Assembly: GCA_024227155.1 (NCBI GenBank)
Contig: JAAELB010000770.1
Span: forward strand, 1-59,321
Length of the DNA stretch: 59,321 bases
Direction: 5' to 3'
Origin: Desulfobulbaceae bacterium
GTDB lineage: Bacteria > Desulfobacterota > Desulfobulbia > Desulfobulbales > Desulfocapsaceae
This document shows, piece by piece, positions 36,589 through 46,099 of this stretch. Numbering within the stretch: position 1 is the first letter of the stretch; each line of letters opens with the position of its first letter. Position numbers and translations under genes: made by a program. Under the pieces are notes generated by a model, which was not told the origin of the DNA, ran no database searches, and saw nothing but the letters and a program-made list of their open reading frames with translations.

Positions 36589-37932
36589 TCAGTCTCTATT
36601 GGTATTGTCTTTTTTGCCACTCTGCTCCGCCAACTGCTTTTCTTTGAGGCTCTTCCACCATTCAATTCGTTTTTCTATTTCCCTTTCAAAGCCAAATTTT
36701 GATGGCTGGTAGTAGAGTTGCTCTTTCATTGATTCCGGGAAATAGTTCTGGTAACTGTAATGATTATCGTAATCGTGGGAGTATCGGTATCCCTTGTTGT
36801 AACCGAGGTCTTTCATGAGCTTGGTTGGCGCGTTGCGCACTGAAAGTGGTACCTTGAGGTGGCTTGTTTTTACCGCGTCGTCTTTTGCTCCGTAGTAGGC
36901 AAGCTCTAAAGCGTTACTTTTTGGGGCCGTTGCCAGGTAAACAGTGAGCTGGGTAAGAGCAGTATTCGCCTCAGGCATTCCTAAAAAATGTACCGCATCC
37001 TTAACCGCAATTGCCTGGACAATTGCCTGGGGATCTGCCAGTCCGATATCTTCAGAGGCGATTCGTACCAGGCGTCTGGTAATATAGAGTGGATCTTCAC
37101 CCGCCTCAACCATGCGTGCCAGCCAGTACAATGCTGCCTGGGGATCGCTGCCTCTGATCGATTTTTGAAAGGCGGAGATTAGATTAAAATGTTCTTCTCC
37201 ACGTTTATCATAAAAAAGAGATCTCTTGTTGAGGAGTTTGTTTACAAGCTCTGCATTAATTTCATCCCCAGTTTCAGCATTTCGACTGATAAGCTCAAGG
37301 TCGTTTAGTCCTCTTCTCGCATCCCCTCCAGCTTTTTCCGAGAGCAACAGGAGAGCATCTTCAGTAATGTGCACCTGTTTTTCAAGATGGGAGACGGCCC
37401 GTTTGAGGATCTCAAAAATATTGTTGTCTCCAAGAGGATCAAGTGCGAACACATGGCATCTTGAGAGTAGTGCCGGGATCACTTCAAAGGATGGGTTTTC
37501 TGTAGTAGCACCTATAAGGATTATAGCTCCCGATTCAACATAGGGGAGAAATGCATCCTGTTGAGATTTGTTAAATCTGTGGATTTCATCGACAAAAACG
37601 ATAGTGCTGCTGTTCTGGTGTAGATGGATCTGTCGCGCCTGTTTCATTAGTGTTTTTACATCAGCAATTTTGCTGAGAACTGCACTAAAAGAACAAAAAC
37701 GATTTTTCGAATTGTTTTCGATATACTTTGCAAGCGTTGTTTTACCACTGCCTGGTGGGCCCCATAGGATGAAGGAGCCATACTTATCATGGTCCATCAT
37801 CAACCGAAGAGCAGTACCTTCACCCAAAAGTTTATCATGCCCCTTCACATCCGCAAGGGTTTGTGGCCTTACTTTTTCAGCAAGTGGAATTTCTGTGGGT
37901 ACGGCTATTTCGTCGAAAACAGATCGCTGCAT
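36589..37932 (-). CDS. rarA: Replication-associated recombination protein A
   Basis: AAA+ ATPase of 447 residues of the RarA/MgsA/WRNIP1 family, which acts at stalled replication forks together with SSB. Walker A is GPPGSGKTTLAKYI, Walker B is IVFVDEIHRFNKSQQDAFLP, and sensor 1 is ILIGATTENPSFEVIPALLSRC. The C-terminal tetramerisation part (SAFQKSIRGSDPQAALYWLARM, RRLVRIASEDIGLADPQA, HDYDNHYSYQNYFPE) is complete. Its start is 216 bases from the divergent TolC-type gene, and that gap holds both promoters but no site I can name. Confidence 0.95.
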   Translation of the reverse strand: MQRSVFDEIAVPTEIPLAEKVRPQTLADVKGHDKLLGEGTALRLMMDHDKYGSFILWGPPGSGKTTLAKYIENNSKNRFCSFSAVLSKIADVKTLMKQARQIHLHQNSSTIVFVDEIHRFNKSQQDAFLPYVESGAIILIGATTENPSFEVIPALLSRCHVFALDPLGDNNIFEILKRAVSHLEKQVHITEDALLLLSEKAGGDARRGLNDLELISRNAETGDEINAELVNKLLNKRSLFYDKRGEEHFNLISAFQKSIRGSDPQAALYWLARMVEAGEDPLYITRRLVRIASEDIGLADPQAIVQAIAVKDAVHFLGMPEANTALTQLTVYLATAPKSNALELAYYGAKDDAVKTSHLKVPLSVRNAPTKLMKDLGYNKGYRYSHDYDNHYSYQNYFPESMKEQLYYQPSKFGFEREIEKRIEWWKSLKEKQLAEQSGKKDNTNRD

Positions 37933-38148
37933 TTTGTATACCTTGGGTGAATGTCAATTCCTGATCTGGAGAAGAACAGGCATGCTAATATTTCTAAAAA
38001 TAATTCAAAAATATCGTTAATAGTAAAAACTGCTGCGAAAGAGTCAAAGTAAAAATTGCTTATCCATTATGATATGTTATTTTAACTTCGTTTAAGATCC
38101 TTGGAAGGTTCCCCATTTTATCAAATTGTTTATCCTGACTCCCATCCG

Positions 38149-39591
38149 ATGTCCAAAATGACCAGCCCAACTCAATGTTTTTTATCGCTTCTATGCTTTT
38201 GTCTTTTTCTCTCATCCGCTGTCTCTGCTCGTTCGGAGGAAAGCCACCATCTTTTGCAGGCTATCGACTTTGTCCTGACCGGGAGTGATAAGGCCCGAGA
38301 TCTTGCGGATAGTCTGATTTTGAGTGAAATGGATGTCGCAACAGCTGAACACTTTTTTGATACCAAACTGGTCCCACTGACCTCTATAGGTTTTACGAAA
38401 GGGACAGGTTCTCAGCAACTTGGAATGGAGTTTAGAAAAGAGACATCCGTAGGCACCTCTGTTAGTTACGGCGTTGTGGGCAACAGGCTTGATGATAGCA
38501 GTGGTTATGAGGTCGCTAACAGCACCAACGCCAGTGCCTATGTGAGGGTTTCCCAGGGATTATTCAGACGTTGGGGTATGCAGTATAATCTCACCGATTT
38601 AAACAGTGCAGAGTTGCGGGTAAAAAAAGAAGAAATCTGGGTTGAACGAGAACGTCAGGGCTTAATTTTATCTGCAGTGCAGAAGTATTATGATGTTGTT
38701 CTCTCTTCTCAACTCCTGGAAAAAGCAGAAAAATCCTTTGAAAGAAGTAGGCAGCACTTAGATTCTGCCCTTTCCAGGCATAAAGTAGGCCTTGTTTCAA
38801 AGGTTGATGTGTACAGGGCTGAGTTGGCAACTTTAGATGCTGAAAGTAGCCTTGAAAGACAGCGTAGGGCAAAACAGCGTTCGGAGGACTCCTACAAAGA
38901 GCTGTTACGAATCGATGCTGATGCATCTATTCAGGTCTCAAAAGAGATTCGTAAGATGTCACCGGTTGTTCCAGACGGTTGGGAGGAAGCTGTATGGCAG
39001 ACCAGGCTGGACTGGCAGGCATACCGGGTTGAAATGAAGGTGAATAATGTGGAAATATATCGGGCGGAAAAAAATCTTTCACCCGATGTGAGTCTTAGCG
39101 GAACTGTTGAGCAGAGAGGCGAGGGGGACTCTGTGGAAGAAGCATTAGAAATGGATGAAACCAACTGGTCTCTCCAGCTGGAATTGCACTCTTCCCTTGA
39201 TACCTTTAACGAGGAGAATGTGTTACTTAGAAAAAGGATGGATACAGCCAGACTTTACAGAGAAGAGGATGCACTTAAAAGAAGAATAGCCCGTGAGTCA
39301 AAGGATGCTTTTCTCGACCTGCTTTTTGCTGAAAAAAGCCATTTTATCAGCCGTAAACGATTAGCACAAGCTGAAATGGCTCTTGACCTTGCCAAAACAC
39401 GATATGAAAAAGGGCTCTCAAACAACTTGGATCTTCTCGATGCGGAAGCCTCATATTCTGACGCCGGAGTGGAAATTGCCAGATCTCTTAGCGCATATAA
39501 TCTTGCAGCAGTGTCGTTTGCGTATAATCTTGGGGTTCTTGATCGTCAATGGGTGGAAATGTCTCTTTATCCAGTTAAAATAAAAGGATGA
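38149..39591 (+). CDS. TolC-family outer-membrane efflux protein
   Basis: Outer-membrane channel protein of about 480 residues. The N-terminal signal reaches to about SAVSA (residue 29 from the chosen ATG). Two long helical repeats typical of the outer-membrane efflux family are visible, including RSRQHLDSALSRHKVGLVSKVDVYRAELATLDAES and LAQAEMALDLAKTRYEKGLSNNLDLLDAEASYSDAG. The reading frame is open from 38101, but ATG 38149 gives a proper signal peptide; no strong ribosome site is seen. It is the first gene of a unit with a MacA-like adaptor and MacB-like ABC genes, so it likely forms the outer exit of that tripartite pump. Confidence 0.85.
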   Translation: MSKMTSPTQCFLSLLCFCLFLSSAVSARSEESHHLLQAIDFVLTGSDKARDLADSLILSEMDVATAEHFFDTKLVPLTSIGFTKGTGSQQLGMEFRKETSVGTSVSYGVVGNRLDDSSGYEVANSTNASAYVRVSQGLFRRWGMQYNLTDLNSAELRVKKEEIWVERERQGLILSAVQKYYDVVLSSQLLEKAEKSFERSRQHLDSALSRHKVGLVSKVDVYRAELATLDAESSLERQRRAKQRSEDSYKELLRIDADASIQVSKEIRKMSPVVPDGWEEAVWQTRLDWQAYRVEMKVNNVEIYRAEKNLSPDVSLSGTVEQRGEGDSVEEALEMDETNWSLQLELHSSLDTFNEENVLLRKRMDTARLYREEDALKRRIARESKDAFLDLLFAEKSHFISRKRLAQAEMALDLAKTRYEKGLSNNLDLLDAEASYSDAGVEIARSLSAYNLAAVSFAYNLGVLDRQWVEMSLYPVKIKG

Positions 39592-39609
39592 GATTGTTTC
39601 TCTAGTGCA

Positions 39610-41052
39610 ATGTTAAAAATATTCACCAAATATAAAAGTTTAGTTATAGGCAGTGCAGTGATCATTGCGGCCGCTCTCGTGGCAGGACGTCTGTTTATAC
39701 AGAGTGGTACTCTCTCCGGTGTGGAAGCGGAGGTGATAGCTGTGGAAAGGAAAGATTTTTCTGTTCATACAGTTGATAGAGGTGTGGTTCGACCAGCCAG
39801 GATTGCTCCTGTCAGTTCCATGATATCATCTAATCAGGCCAAGATTGTCTGGTTGGCACAGGAGGGGACCAAGGTCGCTAAAGGGACTCTGGTTGCCAAA
39901 TTTGATACAAAACCGTTTATGGACAGCCTACACAAAGCAGAACAGTTGTATGCGGATGCCAAGGCCAGCTATCTTGCAGCGGAGAAGGTACTCGATTTAC
40001 AAAAGGAGGAGGAAGATGGCAAAATTGAAGAGGCAGTTCGTAAAGTTGAAATCGATGAAATTAAGGGCAATAATATAAAAAATGGATCGGGACCTTTAAA
40101 GAGAAAAGTTCTGGTGCAGAAGTTGAACCAGGCCAGGCGTACCTTTGAAATAAGCCAGGATGAACTTGATGATATGAAACTTCTGCTCGAAAAAGGCCAT
40201 GTGAGTAGTCGTGAAAAGGATAAGGCTAAAGACAAGGTCATAACCGCCAGGGAGCAGATGGCGGTTGCACAGGCGGAAATCGATAATTTTGACAGCTATG
40301 TGTGGCCGCAAATGCTTCGGGAAAGTGAGTTGCTTGTAAATGCAGCAACAAGTGCTCTTGCACGGGTGAAGCGAACAGCTGAACTTGTTATCCAGAACCG
40401 CGTTGCAGAGGTTGAGAAAAATCGTAGAAAGCAGGAAAATAAAGGTGTTGCCTTCAACAGGGCAAAGCAGGATATCGCCAACTGCAATGTATTTTCCCCT
40501 GCGGAAGGCATTCTTCTTTACTCTGAGTTGCCACGGGATAATAAGCGGAGAAAAGTCCAGATCGGGGACTCGGTGTGGGTTGGACAGACATTTTTAGAGG
40601 TACCGGATACGACGGAATTGATAGCGGAAATTCAGGTGAGAGAAGTTGATGTCGCAAAAATAAAAGTTGGAATGACTGTTGAAATTGAAGTGGACGCTTT
40701 TCCTGGAAAATCCTTTGAAGGTCAGGTGAGCTCTATTGCATCTCTTGCGAAGGAAGATGAGGCAAACACCAACATCAGACGCTTTCCTACCCGGGTGAGC
40801 TTTATAGGTAATTCAGAGAATGTTCACGTTGGTATGTCTGTCACCACAAAAATAATCCACAACAGTGTCAAAGATGCACTTGTTGTTCCCATAAGCGCCT
40901 TGAGCTACCAGGACGGAATGAGCGTGGTGTATAAAGTTGAGGGTGAATCGAAGGACAAAATCCCTGTAAACACAGGGGAGCGGGGCCAGCAGTTGGTTGA
41001 GATTAAATCAGGTCTCGCGGTTGGAGATCTGATCTTGAAAGAAGCACTGTGA
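39610..41052 (+). CDS. MacA/HlyD-type periplasmic adaptor
   Basis: Membrane-fusion protein of 480 residues. It has one N-terminal transmembrane segment (about 10-30), a lipoyl-like half-motif (WLAQEGTKVAKGTLVAKFDTKPF), a long coiled-coil hairpin (about 95-290) and a beta-barrel part (VPDTTELIAEIQVREVDVAKIKVGMTVEIEVDAFPGKSFEGQVSSIAS). This is the adaptor linking the ABC transporter to TolC. The hairpin is long compared with MacA, with several Lys/Glu-rich stretches. Its stop overlaps the GTG start of the ATPase gene by four bases. The substrate is unknown. Confidence 0.88.
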   Translation: MLKIFTKYKSLVIGSAVIIAAALVAGRLFIQSGTLSGVEAEVIAVERKDFSVHTVDRGVVRPARIAPVSSMISSNQAKIVWLAQEGTKVAKGTLVAKFDTKPFMDSLHKAEQLYADAKASYLAAEKVLDLQKEEEDGKIEEAVRKVEIDEIKGNNIKNGSGPLKRKVLVQKLNQARRTFEISQDELDDMKLLLEKGHVSSREKDKAKDKVITAREQMAVAQAEIDNFDSYVWPQMLRESELLVNAATSALARVKRTAELVIQNRVAEVEKNRRKQENKGVAFNRAKQDIANCNVFSPAEGILLYSELPRDNKRRKVQIGDSVWVGQTFLEVPDTTELIAEIQVREVDVAKIKVGMTVEIEVDAFPGKSFEGQVSSIASLAKEDEANTNIRRFPTRVSFIGNSENVHVGMSVTTKIIHNSVKDALVVPISALSYQDGMSVVYKVEGESKDKIPVNTGERGQQLVEIKSGLAVGDLILKEAL

Positions 41053-41729
41053 AAACGTCTGTGTTACTTCAGGTCAGCAATATAAGTAAATGTTATAGCT
41101 GTGGAGAAGGGTATACCACTGCTCTTGAAAGTGTGTCCATCGCAGTTCATAGCGGTGATTTTTTAATGGTGACTGGCCCTTCAGGTAGCGGTAAATCAAC
41201 TTTTTTAAATATTCTCAGTGGTTTGGACTCTTCATCTGAGGGTGATGTTGTCTTTATGGGTGAGAGCTTGGGCGCAATGGGTGTAGGAAAGATCGCGAGG
41301 CTCCGAAATGATGCTTTCGGTTTTATTTTTCAGACCCCCCATCTTCTGCCAGATAGAACAGTTCTGGAAAACGTGGCTCTTCCTTTTCAATATGGAGCCC
41401 GAGTTTCACAGGAAAAAATCACCCTTAGATGTCAACAATTACTCGAATATGTAGGGTTAAACGAGATGGGTACCAGGTTTCCTAACACTCTTTCCGGTGG
41501 TGAAATGCAGAGGGTAGTTGTAGCGAGAGCCCTTGCAAGAAAACCTAAATTGATCTTTGCTGATGAGCCAACCGGAAGCCTCGATTCTGAAAATTCGCAG
41601 AAAATTGTCAAGTTATTGCAGGAGCAGGCGGAGGCCGGATGTGCCATTGTTATGGCAACCCATGACACCAGTCTGCTCGATGCTGGAAGTCGTCGATTAA
41701 AGCTGCAGAAAAATCGTGCGGCGGCGTAG
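41049..41729 (+). CDS. ABC transporter ATPase, MacB/LolD type
   Basis: Cytoplasmic ATPase of 226 residues. Walker A GPSGSGKSTFLNILSG, the Q-loop FIFQTPHLLPDRTVLENVALPF, the signature LSGGEMQRVVVARAL and Walker B KLIFADEPTGSLD are complete. It starts at GTG 41049 inside the adaptor stop. In MacB proper the ATPase and permease are fused; here they are two genes, as in many related mechanotransmission exporters. It should form a dimer with the permease at 41739. Confidence 0.93.
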   Translation: MKTSVLLQVSNISKCYSCGEGYTTALESVSIAVHSGDFLMVTGPSGSGKSTFLNILSGLDSSSEGDVVFMGESLGAMGVGKIARLRNDAFGFIFQTPHLLPDRTVLENVALPFQYGARVSQEKITLRCQQLLEYVGLNEMGTRFPNTLSGGEMQRVVVARALARKPKLIFADEPTGSLDSENSQKIVKLLQEQAEAGCAIVMATHDTSLLDAGSRRLKLQKNRAAA

Positions 41730-41738
41730 GGTCCTGCC

Positions 41739-42980
41739 ATGAACATAGTTGTTGTGGATATAAGGGATGCATTAAAGAGCTTTTCAAGGCGTCCCCTGCG
41801 CTCACTGCTTAGCAGTCTTGGCATAGGAATTGGTGTAACGGCGCTTATAACCATGCTCTCAATCAGTGAGGGTGCAAAGGAGAGAGCAGAGGCTAAGATC
41901 CGTTCTCTGGGGACTGGAACCCTGAGGATCGAATCCCTGGTGGCAGGTGATTCTGCGGTCGACAGCAGGATGAATTTATCCCAGGGACTACAGGTGGACG
42001 ATGGCAGGAGAATTGCTGCCTGGCTCGGGACCAGGGGCGTCGTCGGCACCTACGTAAAAAAGGAAGCAGTTCCGGTTCAGTTTGGTGACAGAACTGTTCA
42101 GACAACTGTTTTGGGCGTAAATAGCGACTGGTTCACTGCAGAAAAAATTCAGGCCTCCTCCGGGCGACTGTTGAGTGAAAATGATATTTTATACAACGCC
42201 AATTTCTGTGTGGCTGGTAGTAGGATAGTAGAGGCGCTGCAGTTGAAGCCAGGGGAGAAGGATATAACCATACAAATAGGAGATTTTGCCTCCACCGTGG
42301 TTGGAACCCTGAGGCCTGAAGGGAGGCTGCTTACCGAAGGAACAGGGCTTTCTTCTCTTGACTTTGATACCACCATTCTGCTCCCCCTTTCTTCCACCCC
42401 CTATGCCAGACAGGTCGCCGACCGATCGCTCATAGATGGTATGGTTATTTCGCTGGCACCTGAAATGAACCTGGATGTGATCAGGGTGGCGACGCAGGTT
42501 GAAGCAATCCTTAATGAAAGGCACCATGGTGTACAAGATTATATAATTGTCGTGCCCTATACACTTTTAGAAGAGGTAAGGGAGAACCAGCGAGTCTTTT
42601 CTCTTATCATGGGAATCATTGCAGGGCTCTCTCTTGTTGTTGGTGGGATTGGGGTAATGAACGTCATGCTTGCAAATATTGCTGAACAGACCAGAGAAAT
42701 TGGCCTTCGGATGGCGGTTGGGGCATCCAAGGGAAGAATTGTCGCTCTCTTTCTCTGGAATTCAGTTTTGCTCACACTTCTTGGATCAGTTTGGGGAATA
42801 GTTACCGGAATAGGACTTTCCCTCGTTGTGCAACACTATGCCGGGTGGGAGGTTGTGTTCTCTTCCTTTAGTATCATTGTCGCTCCAGCCTCTGCCATTA
42901 TTACCGGTGTCATCTTCGGTCTGCATCCTGCACTCAGGGCTGCTGCTCTGGATCCGGCACATGCCTTAAGGGATTCTTGA
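41739..42980 (+). CDS. ABC transporter permease, MacB/FtsX type
   Basis: Membrane protein of 413 residues. Topology is typical of type VII ABC exporters: a first transmembrane helix (about 21-41, LLSSLGIGIGVTALITMLSI), a large periplasmic domain (about 45-285) and three C-terminal helices, starting at VFSLIMGIIAGLSLVVGGIGVMNVML and including the conserved QTREIGLRMAVGASKGRI loop. It works with the ATPase upstream and with the adaptor and TolC-like protein of the same unit. Such systems export peptides, antibiotics or lipoproteins; no substrate can be assigned here. Confidence 0.93.
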   Translation: MNIVVVDIRDALKSFSRRPLRSLLSSLGIGIGVTALITMLSISEGAKERAEAKIRSLGTGTLRIESLVAGDSAVDSRMNLSQGLQVDDGRRIAAWLGTRGVVGTYVKKEAVPVQFGDRTVQTTVLGVNSDWFTAEKIQASSGRLLSENDILYNANFCVAGSRIVEALQLKPGEKDITIQIGDFASTVVGTLRPEGRLLTEGTGLSSLDFDTTILLPLSSTPYARQVADRSLIDGMVISLAPEMNLDVIRVATQVEAILNERHHGVQDYIIVVPYTLLEEVRENQRVFSLIMGIIAGLSLVVGGIGVMNVMLANIAEQTREIGLRMAVGASKGRIVALFLWNSVLLTLLGSVWGIVTGIGLSLVVQHYAGWEVVFSSFSIIVAPASAIITGVIFGLHPALRAAALDPAHALRDS

Positions 42981-42996
42981 AAAATCTGGGTTACAC

Positions 42997-44064
42997 TCAG
43001 GACCCCGCCTGAAACTTGACACGTACCTGATCGTTTTTATCCAGAAGCTCGAGTAAATCACCCTCCACCCTGTAGGATTCAGAACTTTCCAGAGCTTTAA
43101 TGTAGGTGCTTTCCAGTAAAAGGCCTTTCGGACAAGCCATTCGAATATCTGGATTTCTGTTTATCAGAAAAAGGTCCCCTTTGACAAGATAGCCTCCTGT
43201 AATTTTGTTACACCCGCTATACGCTTCAAAAGATCGGTTTGCGCTAAGGTGAAGGAATGGTTGTGTGTTATTTGCAGATTTGGCAACCGCAATACCGTCG
43301 ATTTCCAATAAATGCCAGAAGGTGCCCGTTAGACTCGACTTTATCTTGTTACCTTCACAGCTTCTGTTCGAGTAAATTGTTCGAAATTCTTCAACAACAA
43401 ACTCTGTTTGGTCAGGTTCGTCCACAATGATTTTTCCCATGACAGAGACGAGCAATGGGCGTCCCGGTTCATGGGGAGTGTTTAAAAAATTTTGTTGTAA
43501 AGTAGCATATTCCTGCTCCTTACGAACAGTCATGTTTTTCTCAGTGGCGCATTCTACGATGTTTCCATTGCCACTCTTGATTGAGAATTTCCCCGTAATT
43601 TTGACTGTATCTTCAAATGGGTCAAGTTCTGGACTCTGTATTAATTCATATTGTATTTGCGACTCGTTGCCGGTTCCTTCCCATTCGACAAACTGGAGCT
43701 TGTTGTCACTGGTAACTACATAGGTTTTCAATAATCCTTTTTGTTTACCGAGGATTAAGAGATTATCCTTGTCAAGGTATACCCATTTGCCGATTTGAGA
43801 TTCAATTTTTGCGGGACCTTCACTAGATCTGTAGGTCTTGCGTAGTTGATACATTGAATCAGGTAGGATGTTTAAGGTTATGTCCACCCGCTCACAGGTC
43901 TCGCAGGGAATAGATCCAGTGAATGTTACTGCAGAAGTAAAGGGAGCATTAGCCGAAATAACCACATCATCCTGGGGGGCTTGGTTTGTGTGTTTCGTTG
44001 CGCAACTTGAGAGGACAAATGAAATTAATGATAGTAAAAATAAACTTTTAAGAATTTTGAACAT
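42997..44064 (-). CDS. Lipoprotein with NlpE-like and META domains
   Basis: Envelope lipoprotein of 355 residues with a lipobox (FVLSSC, Cys at about 21). Residues about 45-140 resemble the N-terminal domain of NlpE, including the CETC pair (GSIPCETCERVDITLNILPDSMYQLRKTYR). Residues about 245-350 form a META/HslJ domain (GTFWHLLEIDGIAV, HLSANRSFEAYSGCNKITGGYLV, IRMACPKGLL). NlpE reports lipoprotein sorting and surface contact to the Cpx system in enterobacteria; that role here is not shown. It is convergent with the ABC permease gene, only 17 bases apart. Confidence 0.85.
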   Translation of the reverse strand: MFKILKSLFLLSLISFVLSSCATKHTNQAPQDDVVISANAPFTSAVTFTGSIPCETCERVDITLNILPDSMYQLRKTYRSSEGPAKIESQIGKWVYLDKDNLLILGKQKGLLKTYVVTSDNKLQFVEWEGTGNESQIQYELIQSPELDPFEDTVKITGKFSIKSGNGNIVECATEKNMTVRKEQEYATLQQNFLNTPHEPGRPLLVSVMGKIIVDEPDQTEFVVEEFRTIYSNRSCEGNKIKSSLTGTFWHLLEIDGIAVAKSANNTQPFLHLSANRSFEAYSGCNKITGGYLVKGDLFLINRNPDIRMACPKGLLLESTYIKALESSESYRVEGDLLELLDKNDQVRVKFQAGS

Positions 44065-44120
44065 TCTGTCACCAGGATTATATATTGAGAATTGCGATTA
44101 AGTCTAACTTATTGATAATT

Positions 44121-44226
44121 AGTGCCTTACTTCAGAAAAATTGCAATAAAAACAAGAAACCTGGGAGCTCGTTTATAATTACTAACTTGGAGTTACCGGC
44201 AAGGCACTTATCCTGCGATACTAAAG
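44121..44226 (+). repeat. Structured dispersed repeat, family A copy 4
   Basis: AGTGCCTTACTTC (from 44121), the box CAATAAAAACAAGAAA, and AAGGCACTTATCCTGCGATACTAAA (ending 44225) show the same order as the other copies. The 3' hairpin with GTTAG is missing; the sequence changes to unrelated DNA after CTAAA. It lies upstream of the NlpE/META lipoprotein gene. Confidence 0.85.
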
Positions 44227-44261
44227 TCAGGTCAACTCTACAATGTCGTAAAACCACCGTC

Positions 44262-44281
44262 ATTCCCGCGAAGGCGGGAAT
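44262..44281. repeat. Single REP-like palindrome
   Basis: ATTCCCGC (44262-44269) and GCGGGAAT (44274-44281) enclose GAAG, in the wider context GTCATTCCCGCGAAGGCGGG. This palindrome is widespread as a REP-type repeat in many proteobacteria. Only one copy is seen in the window, so it is not an array. Confidence 0.75.
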
Positions 44282-44352
44282 CCAGACATTTTTTGCTGCA
44301 AACTGGATTGATGGCTGCCTTTATCTGCCTCCTACGCGCAGCTGATGTATTA

Positions 44353-44760
44353 TTACTTTTTCTTCGTAGATTTAGATGATGATTTTTTATAACTTTTCTT
44401 TTTAGCGGTTTTTTTCTTCGCGGCCTTTTTCTTGGCTTTTAAAAGTGCTGTTCCTGCGACTACACCAGTGCCGACTTTTTTTACACTGTCTATATCCGCC
44501 GGGTTATCCCATTCATGAACGTTTCCGTTAAAAGTAGTGTCAAGATCACAATCTGGTTCCCATTCGTACTGAAAAGGTAGTTTTCCGCTATCTGCTGTAC
44601 CGCATTCTATTCTATGTGAGCTTACCACTGTATTGTTTGATATTACGGATACTTCAGCACCATCACCGCCGTCAATCCAATGTACTTTTAGATGATCTGG
44701 TTGTGGTCCACATGCAGCTAAAGTTGCAATGGGCAGCAATGCTAATAAAAAATTTTTCAT
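44353..44760 (-). CDS. Small lipoprotein with a Lys/Ala-rich histone H1-like tail
   Basis: Protein of 135 residues. The N-terminus MKNFLLALLPIATLAACG is a lipoprotein signal with the lipobox LAAC. A small core (about 20-100) contains IDGGDGAEVSVISNNTVVSSHRIECG and a second Cys pair region (EPDCDLDT). The last 28 residues are almost all Lys, Ala, Ser and Thr (KAKKKAAKKKTAKKK, then SYKKSSSKSTKKK), as in histone H1-like proteins. Such a tail on an exported lipoprotein is unusual; it could bind anionic polymers in the envelope. No family is recognised for the core. Confidence 0.75.
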   Translation of the reverse strand: MKNFLLALLPIATLAACGPQPDHLKVHWIDGGDGAEVSVISNNTVVSSHRIECGTADSGKLPFQYEWEPDCDLDTTFNGNVHEWDNPADIDSVKKVGTGVVAGTALLKAKKKAAKKKTAKKKSYKKSSSKSTKKK

Positions 44761-44821
44761 GGTCGTAGATCCTGTTGGATTAAGAGTTAGTCAGAATATT
44801 TTACCATGCTATGGAGAGGTG

Positions 44822-46027
44822 TCAAGGAGCCTTAATTGGTCCGTCTTTTGGCAGCATAATGGTTTTACGCATGAAAATGAAAAGGAAAACGCCCACAAGA
44901 ACGCAGAATGCCGCAACGGTGAACAACACCGGAAAACCAAATAAATCCCCGAGGTAACCAAGAGAAAATGAGCCGATGAGCATGCCGGTATCAACGCCGC
45001 CTGTGATGATACCTGTTATTTTGCCTCGATCCCCTGACTTCACTGATCGGACGGAAAATGCAAGAACCGAAGGGAAAAATATCCCCTGTCCTGCCCCGGC
45101 AAGTAGTCCGGAGGCCACAAGACCTATATTGCTACTGGTTTGGGCCAGCAGTAAAAAACCAGCCCCCATCCCTAACAAGGACGCGAGGATCATCTTGTAT
45201 TCTCCACAATATGACGAAAGTCGACCGCCGAAGAGCCGGGAGATTACAGCGGCAGCCGAGTAGGTGATGAAATAGATTGATACGCTCAGGGACCTGGATT
45301 CGGCAAAGGGGGCGACAAAGCTCCCGTGGGCGGCAAAGGCGATGCCAAAGGTGATGATGACAAGTCCAATGCGCCAAACCACAGGGGTGGCGAGAACTGT
45401 AAAAAAGCTATCTTTCCGCTGATCCGTCTTTTCACGGATGGGTTCTATTATCGGTATTAAAAACAACACGGTCAGAGCACATGCCCCTATAGTCAACAGA
45501 AACATTCCGGTAAAACCCCAGCTCGCAATAATAGCCTCACCGATTACCGGGCCAGTGGCAATGCCGAGTAAAGGCATCACTCCAAAAATGCCCAACCCTT
45601 CGTTAAGCCGTCGGGGTGGGGTTAAATCCGAGGCAAGAGTCATAGAGGATACAATGATAAATCCAAGCCCGATGCCGAAAATAAACCGCATAAGCACCAG
45701 CAGGTAAAAGATTCTATCTATTGGGGCAACCACATAGATGTGTGCACCACTTATAAGAGCGATAAGAGCACACCCTATAGCGAAAGTTGTCTTGCGGTTG
45801 AGTTGATCCACCAGTCCCGATACCCATGGCCTCACGCATACCGCGGACAGGGCCATAACACCCATAAGAATGCCGATATCCGATTTGCTGCCACCAAGAT
45901 TTATGACAAACAACGGGAAGAGATAAAAAATTCCCAATGCGGTGAAGCATAAAAAACCGGCTCCGAGCAGACATAAAAAATTCCTCGTCAACAAAGGAGG
46001 GGCCGAAGCCTCGGGTTGTGAATCCAT
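44822..46027 (-). CDS. MFS transporter
   Basis: Major-facilitator protein of 401 residues with about twelve membrane segments. Motif A is present as GLVDQLNRKTTFAIG, and the conserved MTLASDLTPPRRLNEGLGIFGV stretch follows helix 4. The second half has RLFGGRLSSYCGEYKMIL. Close relatives include poorly characterised efflux proteins in the YfcJ/YhhS or Bcr/DHA1 range. The substrate is unknown. A palindrome at 46079-46099 lies 50 bases upstream of the start and may be an operator. Confidence 0.87.
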   Translation of the reverse strand: MDSQPEASAPPLLTRNFLCLLGAGFLCFTALGIFYLFPLFVINLGGSKSDIGILMGVMALSAVCVRPWVSGLVDQLNRKTTFAIGCALIALISGAHIYVVAPIDRIFYLLVLMRFIFGIGLGFIIVSSMTLASDLTPPRRLNEGLGIFGVMPLLGIATGPVIGEAIIASWGFTGMFLLTIGACALTVLFLIPIIEPIREKTDQRKDSFFTVLATPVVWRIGLVIITFGIAFAAHGSFVAPFAESRSLSVSIYFITYSAAAVISRLFGGRLSSYCGEYKMILASLLGMGAGFLLLAQTSSNIGLVASGLLAGAGQGIFFPSVLAFSVRSVKSGDRGKITGIITGGVDTGMLIGSFSLGYLGDLFGFPVLFTVAAFCVLVGVFLFIFMRKTIMLPKDGPIKAP

Positions 46028-46078
46028 GTGTCATTATCCTGTAAGGAACCAGTAATTCTTTAAATACCAGTGTGGTGA

Positions 46079-46099
46079 TTGCCAGTATCTTACTGGCAA
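46079..46099. promoter_or_regulatory. Palindrome upstream of the MFS gene
   Basis: TTGCCAGTA-TCT-TACTGGCAA is a perfect 9-bp inverted repeat with a 3-base centre. Its place about 52 bases before the MFS start on the minus strand suits a repressor operator. A transcript hairpin is also possible. Confidence 0.55.

Noticed and set aside
44262-44281. CRISPR repeat
   Set aside because: Only one copy is present and there are no spacers; it is a common REP-type palindrome.
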